From CAYMUN01 sp964440265 (GTDB lineage: Bacteria; Patescibacteriota; Saccharimonadia; Saccharimonadales; UBA4665): 32,869 nucleotides of DNA. Of this stretch, positions 8,193 to 15,212 are shown piece after piece. The stretch spans positions 1 to 32,869 of the forward strand of contig CAYTRU010000004.1 in the NCBI GenBank assembly GCA_964440265.1. Direction: 5' to 3'. The position numbers were made by a program, and so were the translations under genes. Below the pieces are notes generated by a model that saw nothing but the letters and a program-made list of their open reading frames with translations, had not been told where the DNA came from and ran no database searches. Numbering within the stretch: the first letter of the stretch is position 1; each line of letters starts with the position of its first letter.

Positions 8193-8597
8193 ATGTCGGA
8201 TATAGCAGACGACACCATCCAAACAATCCATAGCGTAGTCGTTGCCGCAACTGACGATATTCGCCAGGACCTGCAAGGTATCAAGCAGGTCCAGGCCAGC
8301 CATAGTCAAGACATGCATACCATCAAAGAAACACTACTAGGCCATACTCAGGCGATTAACCTCCTTAGGCAAGTTCAGGGTAGTCAAAGTGTGCTGTTGC
8401 GCTCTCTTACTGCGGATGTCGGCCAGATCAAAGAAGCCGTGCAAACCCAAAGTATATTCTACGAAGACCTTGAGAGTTATTTTACATTCTTGGCTGAAAA
8501 CGTCAGCCGAAACCTCACCCTCCACCATCAAGTCCAAGACCACGAGAATCGTCTCCTTCAAGTAGAAGCTTTCCAGGTCACCAAGGACATACCCTGA
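8193..8597 (+). CDS. Hypothetical coiled-coil protein
   Basis: Function not recognised. The 134-residue product is soluble, without signal peptide or TM segment, and is rich in Gln, His, Leu and Val in heptad-like spacing across most of its length (from about residue 15 to 125), which suggests a coiled coil or helical bundle. It is one of the few genes here with a clear Shine-Dalgarno (AAGGAG at 8181-8186) and a good promoter. It opens the stretch of orphan genes that runs to 12937. Confidence 0.75.
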   Translation: MSDIADDTIQTIHSVVVAATDDIRQDLQGIKQVQASHSQDMHTIKETLLGHTQAINLLRQVQGSQSVLLRSLTADVGQIKEAVQTQSIFYEDLESYFTFLAENVSRNLTLHHQVQDHENRLLQVEAFQVTKDIP

Positions 8598-8665
8598 GAA
8601 AAACTTCAGATACACAAGCTATTCCTTGCCGGTAGCTTGAACGAGGCATCGGGACATGCCTAAAA

Positions 8666-8694
8666 TTGACTAAATATCACTTTTATGCTAATGT
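8666..8694 (+). promoter_or_regulatory. Promoter, TTGACT-17-TAATGT
   Basis: -35 TTGACT (8666-8671), 17-bp spacer, TGC then TAATGT (8689-8694). A GTG follows 7 nt later at 8702. The TTG of this -35 could be mistaken for a start codon. Confidence 0.5.
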
Positions 8695-8701
8695 TTTATT
8701 T

Positions 8702-8947
8702 GTGCATGAAAAATCCGCAGCTAGTGCTCGACCAAAATTGCCTACCCGTCTACTAAGAGCCGCTGTAGGTAAAATGGGTCTTGCTCGAAAGCCTGAGGCA
8801 GCAGAAGTAGTCGCAACTTCTGAACAGCAAAGACCACGTCCGGAAATAGTTGACATAATTTCGACCCTGCTTAGTAGCACAGCCATCCTACAAGAGAGAA
8901 AGCCTAAAAGCCCAATTGGCCATGGAGGCATCTCGAGCCGTGGATGA
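8702..8947 (+). CDS. Hypothetical protein, N-terminal piece of a probably split gene
   Basis: Function not recognised. From GTG 8702 the frame encodes 81 residues: a basic segment (RPKLPTRLLRAAVGKMG), then an acidic helix-prone stretch with PEIVDIISTLLSSTAILQERK, ending soon after in Gly/Ser. The start is set by the promoter: TTG 8666 is the -35 box, and GTG 8702 lies 7 nt after the -10. The 3' end overlaps the next ORF (8916-9521) in the +1 frame. Dropping one A from the AAAA run at 8906-8909 would join the two into one protein of about 272 residues, so this may be the N-terminus of a broken or misassembled gene. Confidence 0.5.
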   Translation: MHEKSAASARPKLPTRLLRAAVGKMGLARKPEAAEVVATSEQQRPRPEIVDIISTLLSSTAILQERKPKSPIGHGGISSRG

Positions 8948-9521
8948 AGAAAGATCACGGGCTTATCATCAACTTGAGTTCAGGCTTCACAATACCCATC
9001 TAGAATCTCAAGCCATGCTTTGCTTAGATGGGGCAGATCGTCGGACACAAGAGATTACTACGCTACTTCATGCGGCCCCTAGGTTGGAACGCGGAACTTG
9101 GCATCCGGTTGTAGCGGTGGACTTTGACTCACAACCGCAACTCTTTATAGAAGCTCATAATCATCCTATAGAAATTCCAGTAGATAGTATTGTGGACGCC
9201 GCAACTTTTATCTCCTGGAATGGTCGAGGCGTTGGAGGTCGAACTAAAAAAGTGAGCGAGTATGATGATATCACCAGGACAAGTGCCGCTACCATAGATT
9301 ATTATGTAAGCCTTGGCGCGGGAGCTCCACCGGTTGAAGAAGCAACTGGCTTCGTGCAACCGAATGGCTTAGTGTTTTATGCGGTAGATGCTGGGTCCCA
9401 TCGAGCTGCCGCTGCTATCAAAAGGGGCGATGAGATGCTAAGTACCGTGCGCTTAAATCTTTACGAACTTCAAGCTGATGTTTTTGACATACCGACACCT
9501 GATCTAGCCCAGCCAGGCTGA
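8916..9521 (+). CDS. Hypothetical protein, main piece of a probably split gene
   Basis: Function not recognised. The 201-residue frame begins with a charged helix (ASRAVDEERSRAYHQLEF, a likely coiled coil) and continues as a mixed alpha/beta domain with PVVAVDFDSQPQLFIEAHNH and NGLVFYAVDAGSHRAAAAIK. No signal peptide or TM segment. Candidate starts are TTG 8916 or ATG 8922. Neither has a promoter or Shine-Dalgarno, and open frame extends upstream to 8859, reading KAQLAMEASRAVDEE without a break in helix character. It therefore probably continues from 8702-8947 through a single-base frameshift. Translational coupling of two overlapping genes is the alternative. Confidence 0.6.
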   Translation: MAMEASRAVDEERSRAYHQLEFRLHNTHLESQAMLCLDGADRRTQEITTLLHAAPRLERGTWHPVVAVDFDSQPQLFIEAHNHPIEIPVDSIVDAATFISWNGRGVGGRTKKVSEYDDITRTSAATIDYYVSLGAGAPPVEEATGFVQPNGLVFYAVDAGSHRAAAAIKRGDEMLSTVRLNLYELQADVFDIPTPDLAQPG

Positions 9522-9545
9522 AATCGTCACACCCCTGTCATAAAC

Positions 9546-9574
9546 TTGACCTATTATTAAACTTATGCTATTCT
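9546..9574 (+). promoter_or_regulatory. Promoter, TTGACC-17-TATTCT
   Basis: -35 TTGACC (9546-9551), 17-bp spacer ending in TGC, -10 TATTCT (9569-9574). The leader to ATG 9610 is about 28 nt, with no clear Shine-Dalgarno. Probably drives 9610-12181. Confidence 0.6.
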
Positions 9575-9609
9575 AAATTCATCAAAATAAAGCCCAAGGC
9601 ACTAACTTA

Positions 9610-11454
9610 ATGGCAGAAGAAGTACCATCCCAAGCATCAGTAGATAGTCGAGCGGCGTTGCCAGCTCCTCCTGGACCAGAGCAAGACCCTACCTCTATAG
9701 AACCTATCAGGCTGCTGACTAATGCTGATGCTGTAGACGGCTACGTCGCAGGATGGGTTGCCCGGCGCGTGATTGACGCTGAAATTACAGCTGGCAATAC
9801 TCGGCCCTGCGAAGAATCATCTCTGTCTCATGATGAACTACTTAATCAGGGTCAGGTTCTGCTAGCTAGTATCAGCAGCCCAGAAACTGCAGGAGAGAGC
9901 CGCGCTGCCACAGAAGGCGACGATGCGATGCTCTCGATAGACCCTAGGGGCTTGCTTGCCAATCAGCTGCAAGCCCTAAAAGCGGCCGGCCATGATTTAA
10001 GCGGCCTCACTTGGCAAGGCATTACCGTCTCCGAAGATTGGTCAGATGAGAAAATCAAAGGTTATCTGATCGGGCTCCTAGCGGCAGCACCGCTGCCAAT
10101 AACTCGGTCGGCCCGCAGGCAACTCCACGAAAATCTAAGCAAAGGTGAGGCTGAGCAAATAGCGCCACCCGAGAACGAAATGCTGAGTCTGGCGGATGCT
10201 TTTGCAAAGCTCGGTCACACTGAACTGGGGGCATTACAGGACTCCCCAGCTGCAGAGCAGATTATAGATCTGAGTCGCCTACCTCATGATCTCAGCATAT
10301 TTACAGCATTGAGAGGTCGCTACAGAGACCCCGCAATCACGCAAGAAGTAATAGCTGCAGCAGTCCATGGAGTACCCCTCAAGATTTATAAAAAGCCTCC
10401 ATTTGATATGAGTGGAGAAATAGGGCCAGTTCGTAAACCAGGTGATGTCGCTGCAGCAGCAGACCGGGCCGGAGAAGCTATGGTCGGGGCAGTGACGCGG
10501 CAAGGGGAAGGGGAGGGGCAAAAGAGACCAACGCCCAAGGATATCTTCACTGACACTGATCCTGCAACTTTCAAAGGATATATAGGTGACGATGAAGTCG
10601 CCGTTGATATCAGAAAAAGCCTTCTAAGTTTAGTCAGGATTTGGCAACGCGGGCAACTAAACCGACAAGTAGATGCTGTCTGGGATGAATCGATTGTTCC
10701 TGCACTGCGAGACCTAGCGCCTGCCCTACCTGCTTTTCAGTACGCTATTGATGGCTTAACTACAAGCACCACTGACTTGGCAAAACCCCTCAGCGCAAGC
10801 CCTAATCACACCGAGGCCGGCGCGCTAGTAAGGCTGCAGCAGTTTTTAACAGGTACCCATAACTTACTACAAACCAGTGCCATGGTCGAAGCCGGTGATC
10901 GCCTAGGCAGCGCTATGCAGCAAAATCAAACCATAATTGACCGCAGTTTGGCACCAACAAACGAAGGCTTGGAAGATACCATGGATGATGCATCATGCCG
11001 AGATTTGATCATCACAGCTAGCAAACTGCTCCAAATAGACGGTCAAAAACATGTAGACTTAGTGCAGTTAACTGGCTTGCTACAACAAGCTTTACCTACG
11101 GAAAACGCTGTCGGGGGACGCAATCGCCGAGATAGTCTTCGAGAGATAGCGGAGCTCGTAAGCTTTGCTCGGACAGACAGTACTTTGCTAGAGCAGCTTA
11201 GCAAACTGCAGGAGGTAAGTGGCGCGTTATCAACAGATAGAACTGGCGATGCTAATCGCAGGGCTGTTGCTGTGCTTGAGGATATTAGCCAACTGTTGAG
11301 CGGAATCCAAACAATATCTAAACGTGCCGGATATTATAGCCAAGAGGTTACGGACCTATCATCGCCGGCGCTAGCTGCAGCAGAAACTAATATTACGCCC
11401 GGTGACAGCGATGGCCAAAGAAAGCCGAGAGGAAAGTTAGATGTCCCAGCGTGA
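9610..11454 (+). CDS. Large hypothetical protein (614 aa)
   Basis: Function not recognised. This is one of the longer proteins in the window, soluble, with no signal peptide or TM segment. The first 40 residues are Pro/Ala/Glu-rich and probably disordered. The rest is mostly helical: a segment with LLANQLQALKAAGHDLSGLTW (about 115-135), a Gly/Lys linker near 290-305 (EGEGQKRPTPK), and a C-terminal half with long amphipathic helices (about 420-585). The C-terminus is basic and Gly/Pro-rich. It overlaps the next gene by 14 nt, so the two are probably cotranscribed and coupled. Orphan status is inferred from failure to recognise any family. Confidence 0.75.
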   Translation: MAEEVPSQASVDSRAALPAPPGPEQDPTSIEPIRLLTNADAVDGYVAGWVARRVIDAEITAGNTRPCEESSLSHDELLNQGQVLLASISSPETAGESRAATEGDDAMLSIDPRGLLANQLQALKAAGHDLSGLTWQGITVSEDWSDEKIKGYLIGLLAAAPLPITRSARRQLHENLSKGEAEQIAPPENEMLSLADAFAKLGHTELGALQDSPAAEQIIDLSRLPHDLSIFTALRGRYRDPAITQEVIAAAVHGVPLKIYKKPPFDMSGEIGPVRKPGDVAAAADRAGEAMVGAVTRQGEGEGQKRPTPKDIFTDTDPATFKGYIGDDEVAVDIRKSLLSLVRIWQRGQLNRQVDAVWDESIVPALRDLAPALPAFQYAIDGLTTSTTDLAKPLSASPNHTEAGALVRLQQFLTGTHNLLQTSAMVEAGDRLGSAMQQNQTIIDRSLAPTNEGLEDTMDDASCRDLIITASKLLQIDGQKHVDLVQLTGLLQQALPTENAVGGRNRRDSLREIAELVSFARTDSTLLEQLSKLQEVSGALSTDRTGDANRRAVAVLEDISQLLSGIQTISKRAGYYSQEVTDLSSPALAAAETNITPGDSDGQRKPRGKLDVPA

Positions 11455-12181
11455 TGCTGAAGTCTTGCACGCAGTGCTAGGCCCAGAAAGGGGCGTGGCT
11501 TCTACTGCTGAAGGCCCAGAAGCAATTATGGATAATACGCCTATTGCTAACGAGGATATAGCTGACCAGTCTCATAATGTCCTGCAGGCGGTAGAAGATA
11601 TGCCGGTTTTTGAGGGCGCTCAAGTCGGTATACGTGGCGTAAAAGATGCTTTGCGGGCAGTTGTGGGTAGTCGCAGGTACTATGCAGAACGTCAGGAGAG
11701 AATAGCCGAGAGCGAAGAGCTCTACCGCGAAAGGCGCAATCGTTGGCTGGAAAGTCGTCTCAATGATGACCCTGAGCGCCCTCTACCAAAAGTAAAAATT
11801 GCTAATGTCTGGGATAGTATAGGTAGCGCGGAACGTGATGGTATTGTGACATTAATGAACCGTCATTTTGATGTCAACTCTGAAGCGGATGTGAAAGTAG
11901 GTGTTTGCGTTATCCAGCATCCCCTATTTATTAGGCCTAATGAAGGTGGACGGCCCCAAACATTCATTGGCTGGATCAATATATCAGACCGAAATAAGGG
12001 CTATGGTCCTGCTACATATTTGGCAATCCTTAAGTCATTACCTGTTGGTGGTGGCTTAAAAACGCACGGCGTGCCTAGCCCAGATGCGATACGCATGTGG
12101 GATAAGCTGGTGGCGAAAGGTATTGCTCGCCGAATCGAAGATCCAGAAGCTGAATACCCGAGCTACGAGACCGTTTTCTAG
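11441..12181 (+). CDS. Hypothetical protein with possible GNAT-like C-terminal domain
   Basis: The 246-residue product has an acidic N-terminus (1-60), a basic helical segment rich in Arg and Glu (about 75-110) and a globular C-terminus (about 120-246). The stretch RNKGYGPATYLAILKSL resembles the acetyl-CoA pyrophosphate loop of GNAT acetyltransferases (R/Q-x-x-G-x-G/A), and PDAIRMWDKLVAKGIARRI fits the following helix and 'Y/W-x-K-x-G' signature. Assignment is tentative because the N-terminal GNAT strands are not obvious. ATG 11441 has GAGGAAAG 4-5 nt upstream, a good Shine-Dalgarno inside the preceding gene, as expected for an internal operon gene. Confidence 0.7.
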   Translation: MSQRDAEVLHAVLGPERGVASTAEGPEAIMDNTPIANEDIADQSHNVLQAVEDMPVFEGAQVGIRGVKDALRAVVGSRRYYAERQERIAESEELYRERRNRWLESRLNDDPERPLPKVKIANVWDSIGSAERDGIVTLMNRHFDVNSEADVKVGVCVIQHPLFIRPNEGGRPQTFIGWINISDRNKGYGPATYLAILKSLPVGGGLKTHGVPSPDAIRMWDKLVAKGIARRIEDPEAEYPSYETVF

Positions 12182-12200
12182 AGATCAGTCACGTGATCTC
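12181..12200 (+). terminator. Stem-loop after the orphan operon
   Basis: GAGATCA - GTCACG - TGATCTC, a perfect 7-bp stem starting in the stop codon of the preceding gene. There is no long T-run after it, so it may be a weak terminator or a protein-binding dyad. Confidence 0.35.
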
Positions 12201-12212
12201 TTGAGAAGAATA

Positions 12213-12241
12213 TTGACAAATCGATCCATTTTTGCTATTGT
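12213..12241 (+). promoter_or_regulatory. Promoter, TTGACA-17-TATTGT
   Basis: Consensus -35 TTGACA (12213-12218), 17-bp spacer ending in TGC, -10 TATTGT (12236-12241). A second AT-rich TACATAAT follows. Leader of about 45 nt, AT-rich, no Shine-Dalgarno. Confidence 0.65.
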
Positions 12242-12292
12242 ATACATAATAGTAATAAATAGATTATTAAGAATTCACGAAAAAGTACCCAA

Positions 12293-12937
12293 ATGACTAG
12301 ATCCGAAAGACCCCCTCAGCCTCCCGAAGCACCTGAGCTGCCTAAAGACCAAGCAAGCGCGGCTGACGCTGAGGCAAAGCAGGCTCGGCAGGCAATTTAT
12401 GGTGCACATGTCTATGTTCGAGATGTTGCCAGATGGGCAAGGGGACAGCATGATGCTATGTTCCCAAACCCCGTTCGTCCAGATGAGCCTGTCACATTTG
12501 TAGTTCTCGGCAAGCCAAATCCTGGTGAAGACCCAGCTATCCGGGGGCATGCTTATGAGTTACATGCTGATGCTTCTGACACAGTGAAAATCGTGTCTAC
12601 TCCTTGGACCGGGCGTGTAGATGATAGCGGTGTCGATAAGCGGTCTACAACGCTGGTGTCACGGTTTGACCCTGAAATTGGTGAGGCTATAGTTTCGATA
12701 AGTGAGCCTAATCCGAATCCAGAAGACTTACCGTATATCACGGTAAGCAGTGCTGCAATGTCTGCAAGTGTCCAGCCAGCATTTGCGGGTAAAGCGAGGT
12801 CATTTGTTTTTCACGCTGCAACAGATATTGAATCGTATGTTGATGGTGCCTATGCACAAGGCTCAGTGCCGCCTGCTGATGCCTATGATGCCCATGGCGC
12901 CCAGACTGCTATGCAACCACGTCACTCAGAGCGTTGA
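12293..12937 (+). CDS. Hypothetical protein (214 aa)
   Basis: Function not recognised. The N-terminus is Pro/Ala/Glu-rich and probably disordered (1-30). A central region about 60-185 looks beta-rich, with TFVVLGKPNPGEDP, STTLVSRFDPEIGEAIVSI and PYITVSSAAM, and the C-terminus is low-complexity. No signal peptide or TM segment. It has a strong promoter of its own. Its TGA ends at 12937, immediately beside the antisense stop of rpmA at 12938, so the two convergent genes have no spacer. Composition resembles the other orphans in 8193-12181. Confidence 0.72.
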   Translation: MTRSERPPQPPEAPELPKDQASAADAEAKQARQAIYGAHVYVRDVARWARGQHDAMFPNPVRPDEPVTFVVLGKPNPGEDPAIRGHAYELHADASDTVKIVSTPWTGRVDDSGVDKRSTTLVSRFDPEIGEAIVSISEPNPNPEDLPYITVSSAAMSASVQPAFAGKARSFVFHAATDIESYVDGAYAQGSVPPADAYDAHGAQTAMQPRHSER

Positions 12938-13210
12938 TTATTCGACAGTGACTTCGGTACGGGCTACAGTACGGCCGGAGAAGGTGCGGACTTTGCGCTT
13001 GGTGTAGGTAACGATGCCATCGCGGGCGGCGTGAATGGTGTAGTTGCGGCTGAGTTTGGTGCCGTTGCCGGCGCGCTTGGTCAGACCGACTTGACGGACA
13101 ATAACCTGGCCGACTTTGACCTGCTCGCCGCCGAATAATTTAACGCCGAGACGTTGACCGGGGCTATCATGGATGTTTTTGGCGGTACCGCCAGCTTTGA
13201 CATGGGACAT
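12938..13210 (-). CDS. rpmA: 50S ribosomal protein L27
   Basis: L27 is a component of the large ribosomal subunit whose N-terminal tail reaches toward the peptidyl transferase centre. The 90 residues match the family: MSHVKAGGTAKN, then QRLGVKLFGGEQVKVGQVIVRQ, then the NYTIHAARDGIVTY segment. The N-terminus begins directly with the Lys-Gly-Gly tail and lacks the cleavable leader of Firmicutes L27. Its usual partners rplU and obg are not adjacent; instead it follows a TRM11-like methyltransferase by 6 nt on the minus strand and is probably cotranscribed with it. The 3' end abuts a convergent orphan gene with no terminator visible. Confidence 0.95.
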   Translation of the reverse strand: MSHVKAGGTAKNIHDSPGQRLGVKLFGGEQVKVGQVIVRQVGLTKRAGNGTKLSRNYTIHAARDGIVTYTKRKVRTFSGRTVARTEVTVE

Positions 13211-13216
13211 ATCGGG

Positions 13217-14458
13217 CTACTTCCTTATGATTACGAGCAGTTCGCGGGCGACGATTTGGTCTTCTCGGTAGTAGAGAAGGTCGGCGCCCTGGGTATGCTC
13301 AAACTTCACTTGATTATAGCCCAATTGTTCAATCTGGTCAATAAGGGGCAGACGACGAAATTCTCCGGCCCTGATGTGCCAGGCGGGCACAGCCAGGCAG
13401 AGACGGGTGCCGGCTTGGATTTGCGAGTCGAGGTTACGCAAGAATTTTTTGATGATCAAGTTGCAGTCAGCGACAGTTTGGGCCAAGATTTCTGGAGTAG
13501 GGCGGCTGGTGAAGGGCCGACCGAGGTAGGTTTCGGTAGCGACGAAGTCGATCGGTGGCGTCCAGGTGTGACTAGTAGCATCGCCTGGCTCCAGCTGGGG
13601 GTCTGCTGGTAAGGAGCCGCTGTACAGCCCAGAGAGCCAAGCTAGATTGGTTTTAGAGTAGTCGATCATGCGTGGCTCCAGATCGGTACCGTACGCGTTG
13701 TAGCCCATCAGCTCGGCTTCTTGGAGTACTACACCGGTACCACAAAAGGGATCGAGCACGATTTGGTCGAGTTTAGGGCGGGGAATGGTAGCATCGGCCG
13801 GAATATCACAGATGGAGCTTAGTTTGTCCGGTGGCAATGGGCCAGTCGCTAGATTGATGATGATCTGAGCTAATTTCGGGGGTAGCATGCCGACTTTTGT
13901 GTCGCGCTTGGGGCGTTCGCGGTCACGACGAGTATAGGCTTCAATGTCTTGGACTTTGACGGTTTGCACCACGACAGTTTGGCGGCCGCTTTTTATAAGG
14001 GTTAATTCCCAGCCGTTTGGCCCCGTCAGTTTATTGTGGATAACCTGGGCAGCGTTGAGTTCCGGCGTTTTATTGGGCACCAGACGCACTGGCCGTCCGG
14101 TGGCACGAATAGCTTTTTTGAGTGTCAGGCCAGTGGCTTCCAGCTGCTTGAGACTGATATCGAAGCCGATGATACTGAGACCGAGCAGCATTTTGCCCTC
14201 TGGCATGGTTTGACTGTGGCCGGGAGCAGCGCGTACCAGAAAGTCTTCAATCTGCCGCCAGTGCGTGGTATCGAGTGTGGTCAGCAGCTTACAAAATTTA
14301 ACGCTACCGCCGAGCCGATCGAAGGCTAATAAACAGGGGTCGATATCGACGATTACGGCTTGCGGGCTTATGATTTGTAATTTGTTAGCACCATACAAAC
14401 TTTCCAGCTCCGCTAGTCCCAAGGCTGGCTGTCGGCCTAAAATCAAAACGCTCTGCAT
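13217..14458 (-). CDS. TRM11-like (THUMP-type) RNA methyltransferase
   Basis: Probably a SAM-dependent N2-guanine RNA methyltransferase related to archaeal/eukaryal Trm11/TrmG10, acting on tRNA or rRNA. From the ATG at 14458 it has 413 residues. The N-terminal half looks THUMP-like; the linker RRDRERPKRDTKVGMLPPKLAQ is typical of this family. SAM motif I is LDPFCGTGVVLQEA (about 235-248), followed by GTDLEPRMI. The catalytic motif IV, normally DPPY, is replaced here by TETYLGRPF. The start at 14458 lies 7 nt after a -10 box; a frame opening at 14500 would begin upstream of that promoter. rpmA follows after 6 nt. Confidence 0.85.
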   Translation of the reverse strand: MQSVLILGRQPALGLAELESLYGANKLQIISPQAVIVDIDPCLLAFDRLGGSVKFCKLLTTLDTTHWRQIEDFLVRAAPGHSQTMPEGKMLLGLSIIGFDISLKQLEATGLTLKKAIRATGRPVRLVPNKTPELNAAQVIHNKLTGPNGWELTLIKSGRQTVVVQTVKVQDIEAYTRRDRERPKRDTKVGMLPPKLAQIIINLATGPLPPDKLSSICDIPADATIPRPKLDQIVLDPFCGTGVVLQEAELMGYNAYGTDLEPRMIDYSKTNLAWLSGLYSGSLPADPQLEPGDATSHTWTPPIDFVATETYLGRPFTSRPTPEILAQTVADCNLIIKKFLRNLDSQIQAGTRLCLAVPAWHIRAGEFRRLPLIDQIEQLGYNQVKFEHTQGADLLYYREDQIVARELLVIIRK

Positions 14459-14465
14459 GTTCCTC

Positions 14466-14494
14466 AGTATACCTGTACATACGTCCTGCTGTAA
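14466..14494 (-). promoter_or_regulatory. Promoter for the TRM11-like gene and rpmA
   Basis: On the minus strand: -35 TTACAG (14494-14489), 17-bp spacer, -10 TATACT (14471-14466), ATG 7 nt later at 14458. It predicts a leaderless mRNA and fixes the start. Confidence 0.55.
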
Positions 14495-14512
14495 CCACAA
14501 CGTGATCTTTGT

Positions 14513-14531
14513 GCTTACGCACAGCGTAAGC
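14513..14531. repeat. Perfect 8-bp inverted repeat, GCTTACGC-ACA-GCGTAAGC
   Basis: Arms 14513-14520 and 14524-14531 with a 3-nt centre. It lies upstream of the -35 of the minus-strand TRM11-like gene, in the 209-bp divergent spacer shared with the HAD phosphatase gene. It could be an operator or an RNA/DNA hairpin. The rest of the spacer shows only a weaker 6-bp dyad (14565-14582). Confidence 0.6.
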
Positions 14532-14652
14532 CACTATTCTCCACAAACAAGTAAATAATCACCCAGCAAGCACATTCTTGCTTGTTAAGGACAGGGATTT
14601 AACGGCGTACATACTCTATGCATACTGCGTATGTAATGCTTGAAAAGTGGCA

Positions 14653-14661
14653 TGCTATGAT
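14653..14661 (+). promoter_or_regulatory. Extended -10 for the HAD phosphatase gene
   Basis: TGC plus TATGAT (14656-14661), ending 6 nt before ATG 14668; no -35 is evident. It shares GGCATGCTAT with the -10 at 2364-2373. A GTG at 14647 would precede the transcription start and is rejected. Confidence 0.5.
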
Positions 14662-14667
14662 GGGCAC

Positions 14668-15198
14668 ATGAAAGCAGTTTTTTTGGACCGTGACGGCACC
14701 GTGAATGTCGGTATTCCGAAGTACCAGCGGGTCGATCAACTTGAGAAAGTCGAGCTACTGCCGCACACTTTAGAAGGACTCTCTCTGTTAGCCACACTCA
14801 ATTTCGGTGTCTTTTTTGTCACTAATCAAGCAGGCATTGCTGAAGGCCTCATCGGTGAAGCCGAATTTACGCGCATTAATAACAAAGTGCTATTGCTGAT
14901 TGCGCCAAGTGGCGTCCGGGTCGTGAAAACATATGTCTGTCCCCATGGCATACATGATAATTGCGCGTGTCGTAAGCCGAAACCGAAACTGCTGCTAGAA
15001 GCGGCCGCAGAATACGATATCGATCTGCCATCCTCATATACGATTGGTGACCGCTTGTCAGATATCAAGACTGGTCAAAATGCCGGGACCAAGACAATCT
15101 TGGTGCAGACGGGCGACCCGACAGTCAAGGCACGTGAGGCCACGTACACAGCCGCTGATTTATTAGCCGCGGTGCGCTACATCGCCAGCCTTACGTAG
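14668..15198 (+). CDS. HAD-IIIA phosphatase, GmhB/histidinol-phosphatase type
   Basis: A HAD-superfamily phosphomonoesterase of the D-glycero-D-manno-heptose-1,7-bisphosphate phosphatase type. From ATG 14668 it has 176 residues, the normal family length. Motif I is FLDRDGTVN with nucleophile D7 and acid/base D9; motif II FFVTNQAGI; a zinc loop CPHGIHDNCACRKPKP with three Cys and a His; motif IV YTIGDRLSDIKTGQNAG. The Zn loop is characteristic of GmhB-type enzymes. Other heptose pathway genes are not seen and an LPS role is not expected in this lineage, so the substrate is uncertain: another sugar phosphate is possible. The start is leaderless by the -10 position. Confidence 0.88.
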   Translation: MKAVFLDRDGTVNVGIPKYQRVDQLEKVELLPHTLEGLSLLATLNFGVFFVTNQAGIAEGLIGEAEFTRINNKVLLLIAPSGVRVVKTYVCPHGIHDNCACRKPKPKLLLEAAAEYDIDLPSSYTIGDRLSDIKTGQNAGTKTILVQTGDPTVKAREATYTAADLLAAVRYIASLT

Positions 15199-15212
15199 GC
15201 TTACTTTCCCCT

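Noticed and set aside
14459..14500. Upstream start of the TRM11-like gene at 14500
   Set aside because: It would precede the -10 (14466-14471); ATG 14458 is 7 nt after that box and gives a family-like N-terminus.
14647..14667. GTG start of the HAD phosphatase
   Set aside because: It lies upstream of the extended -10; MKAVFLDRDG from 14668 is the expected family N-terminus.
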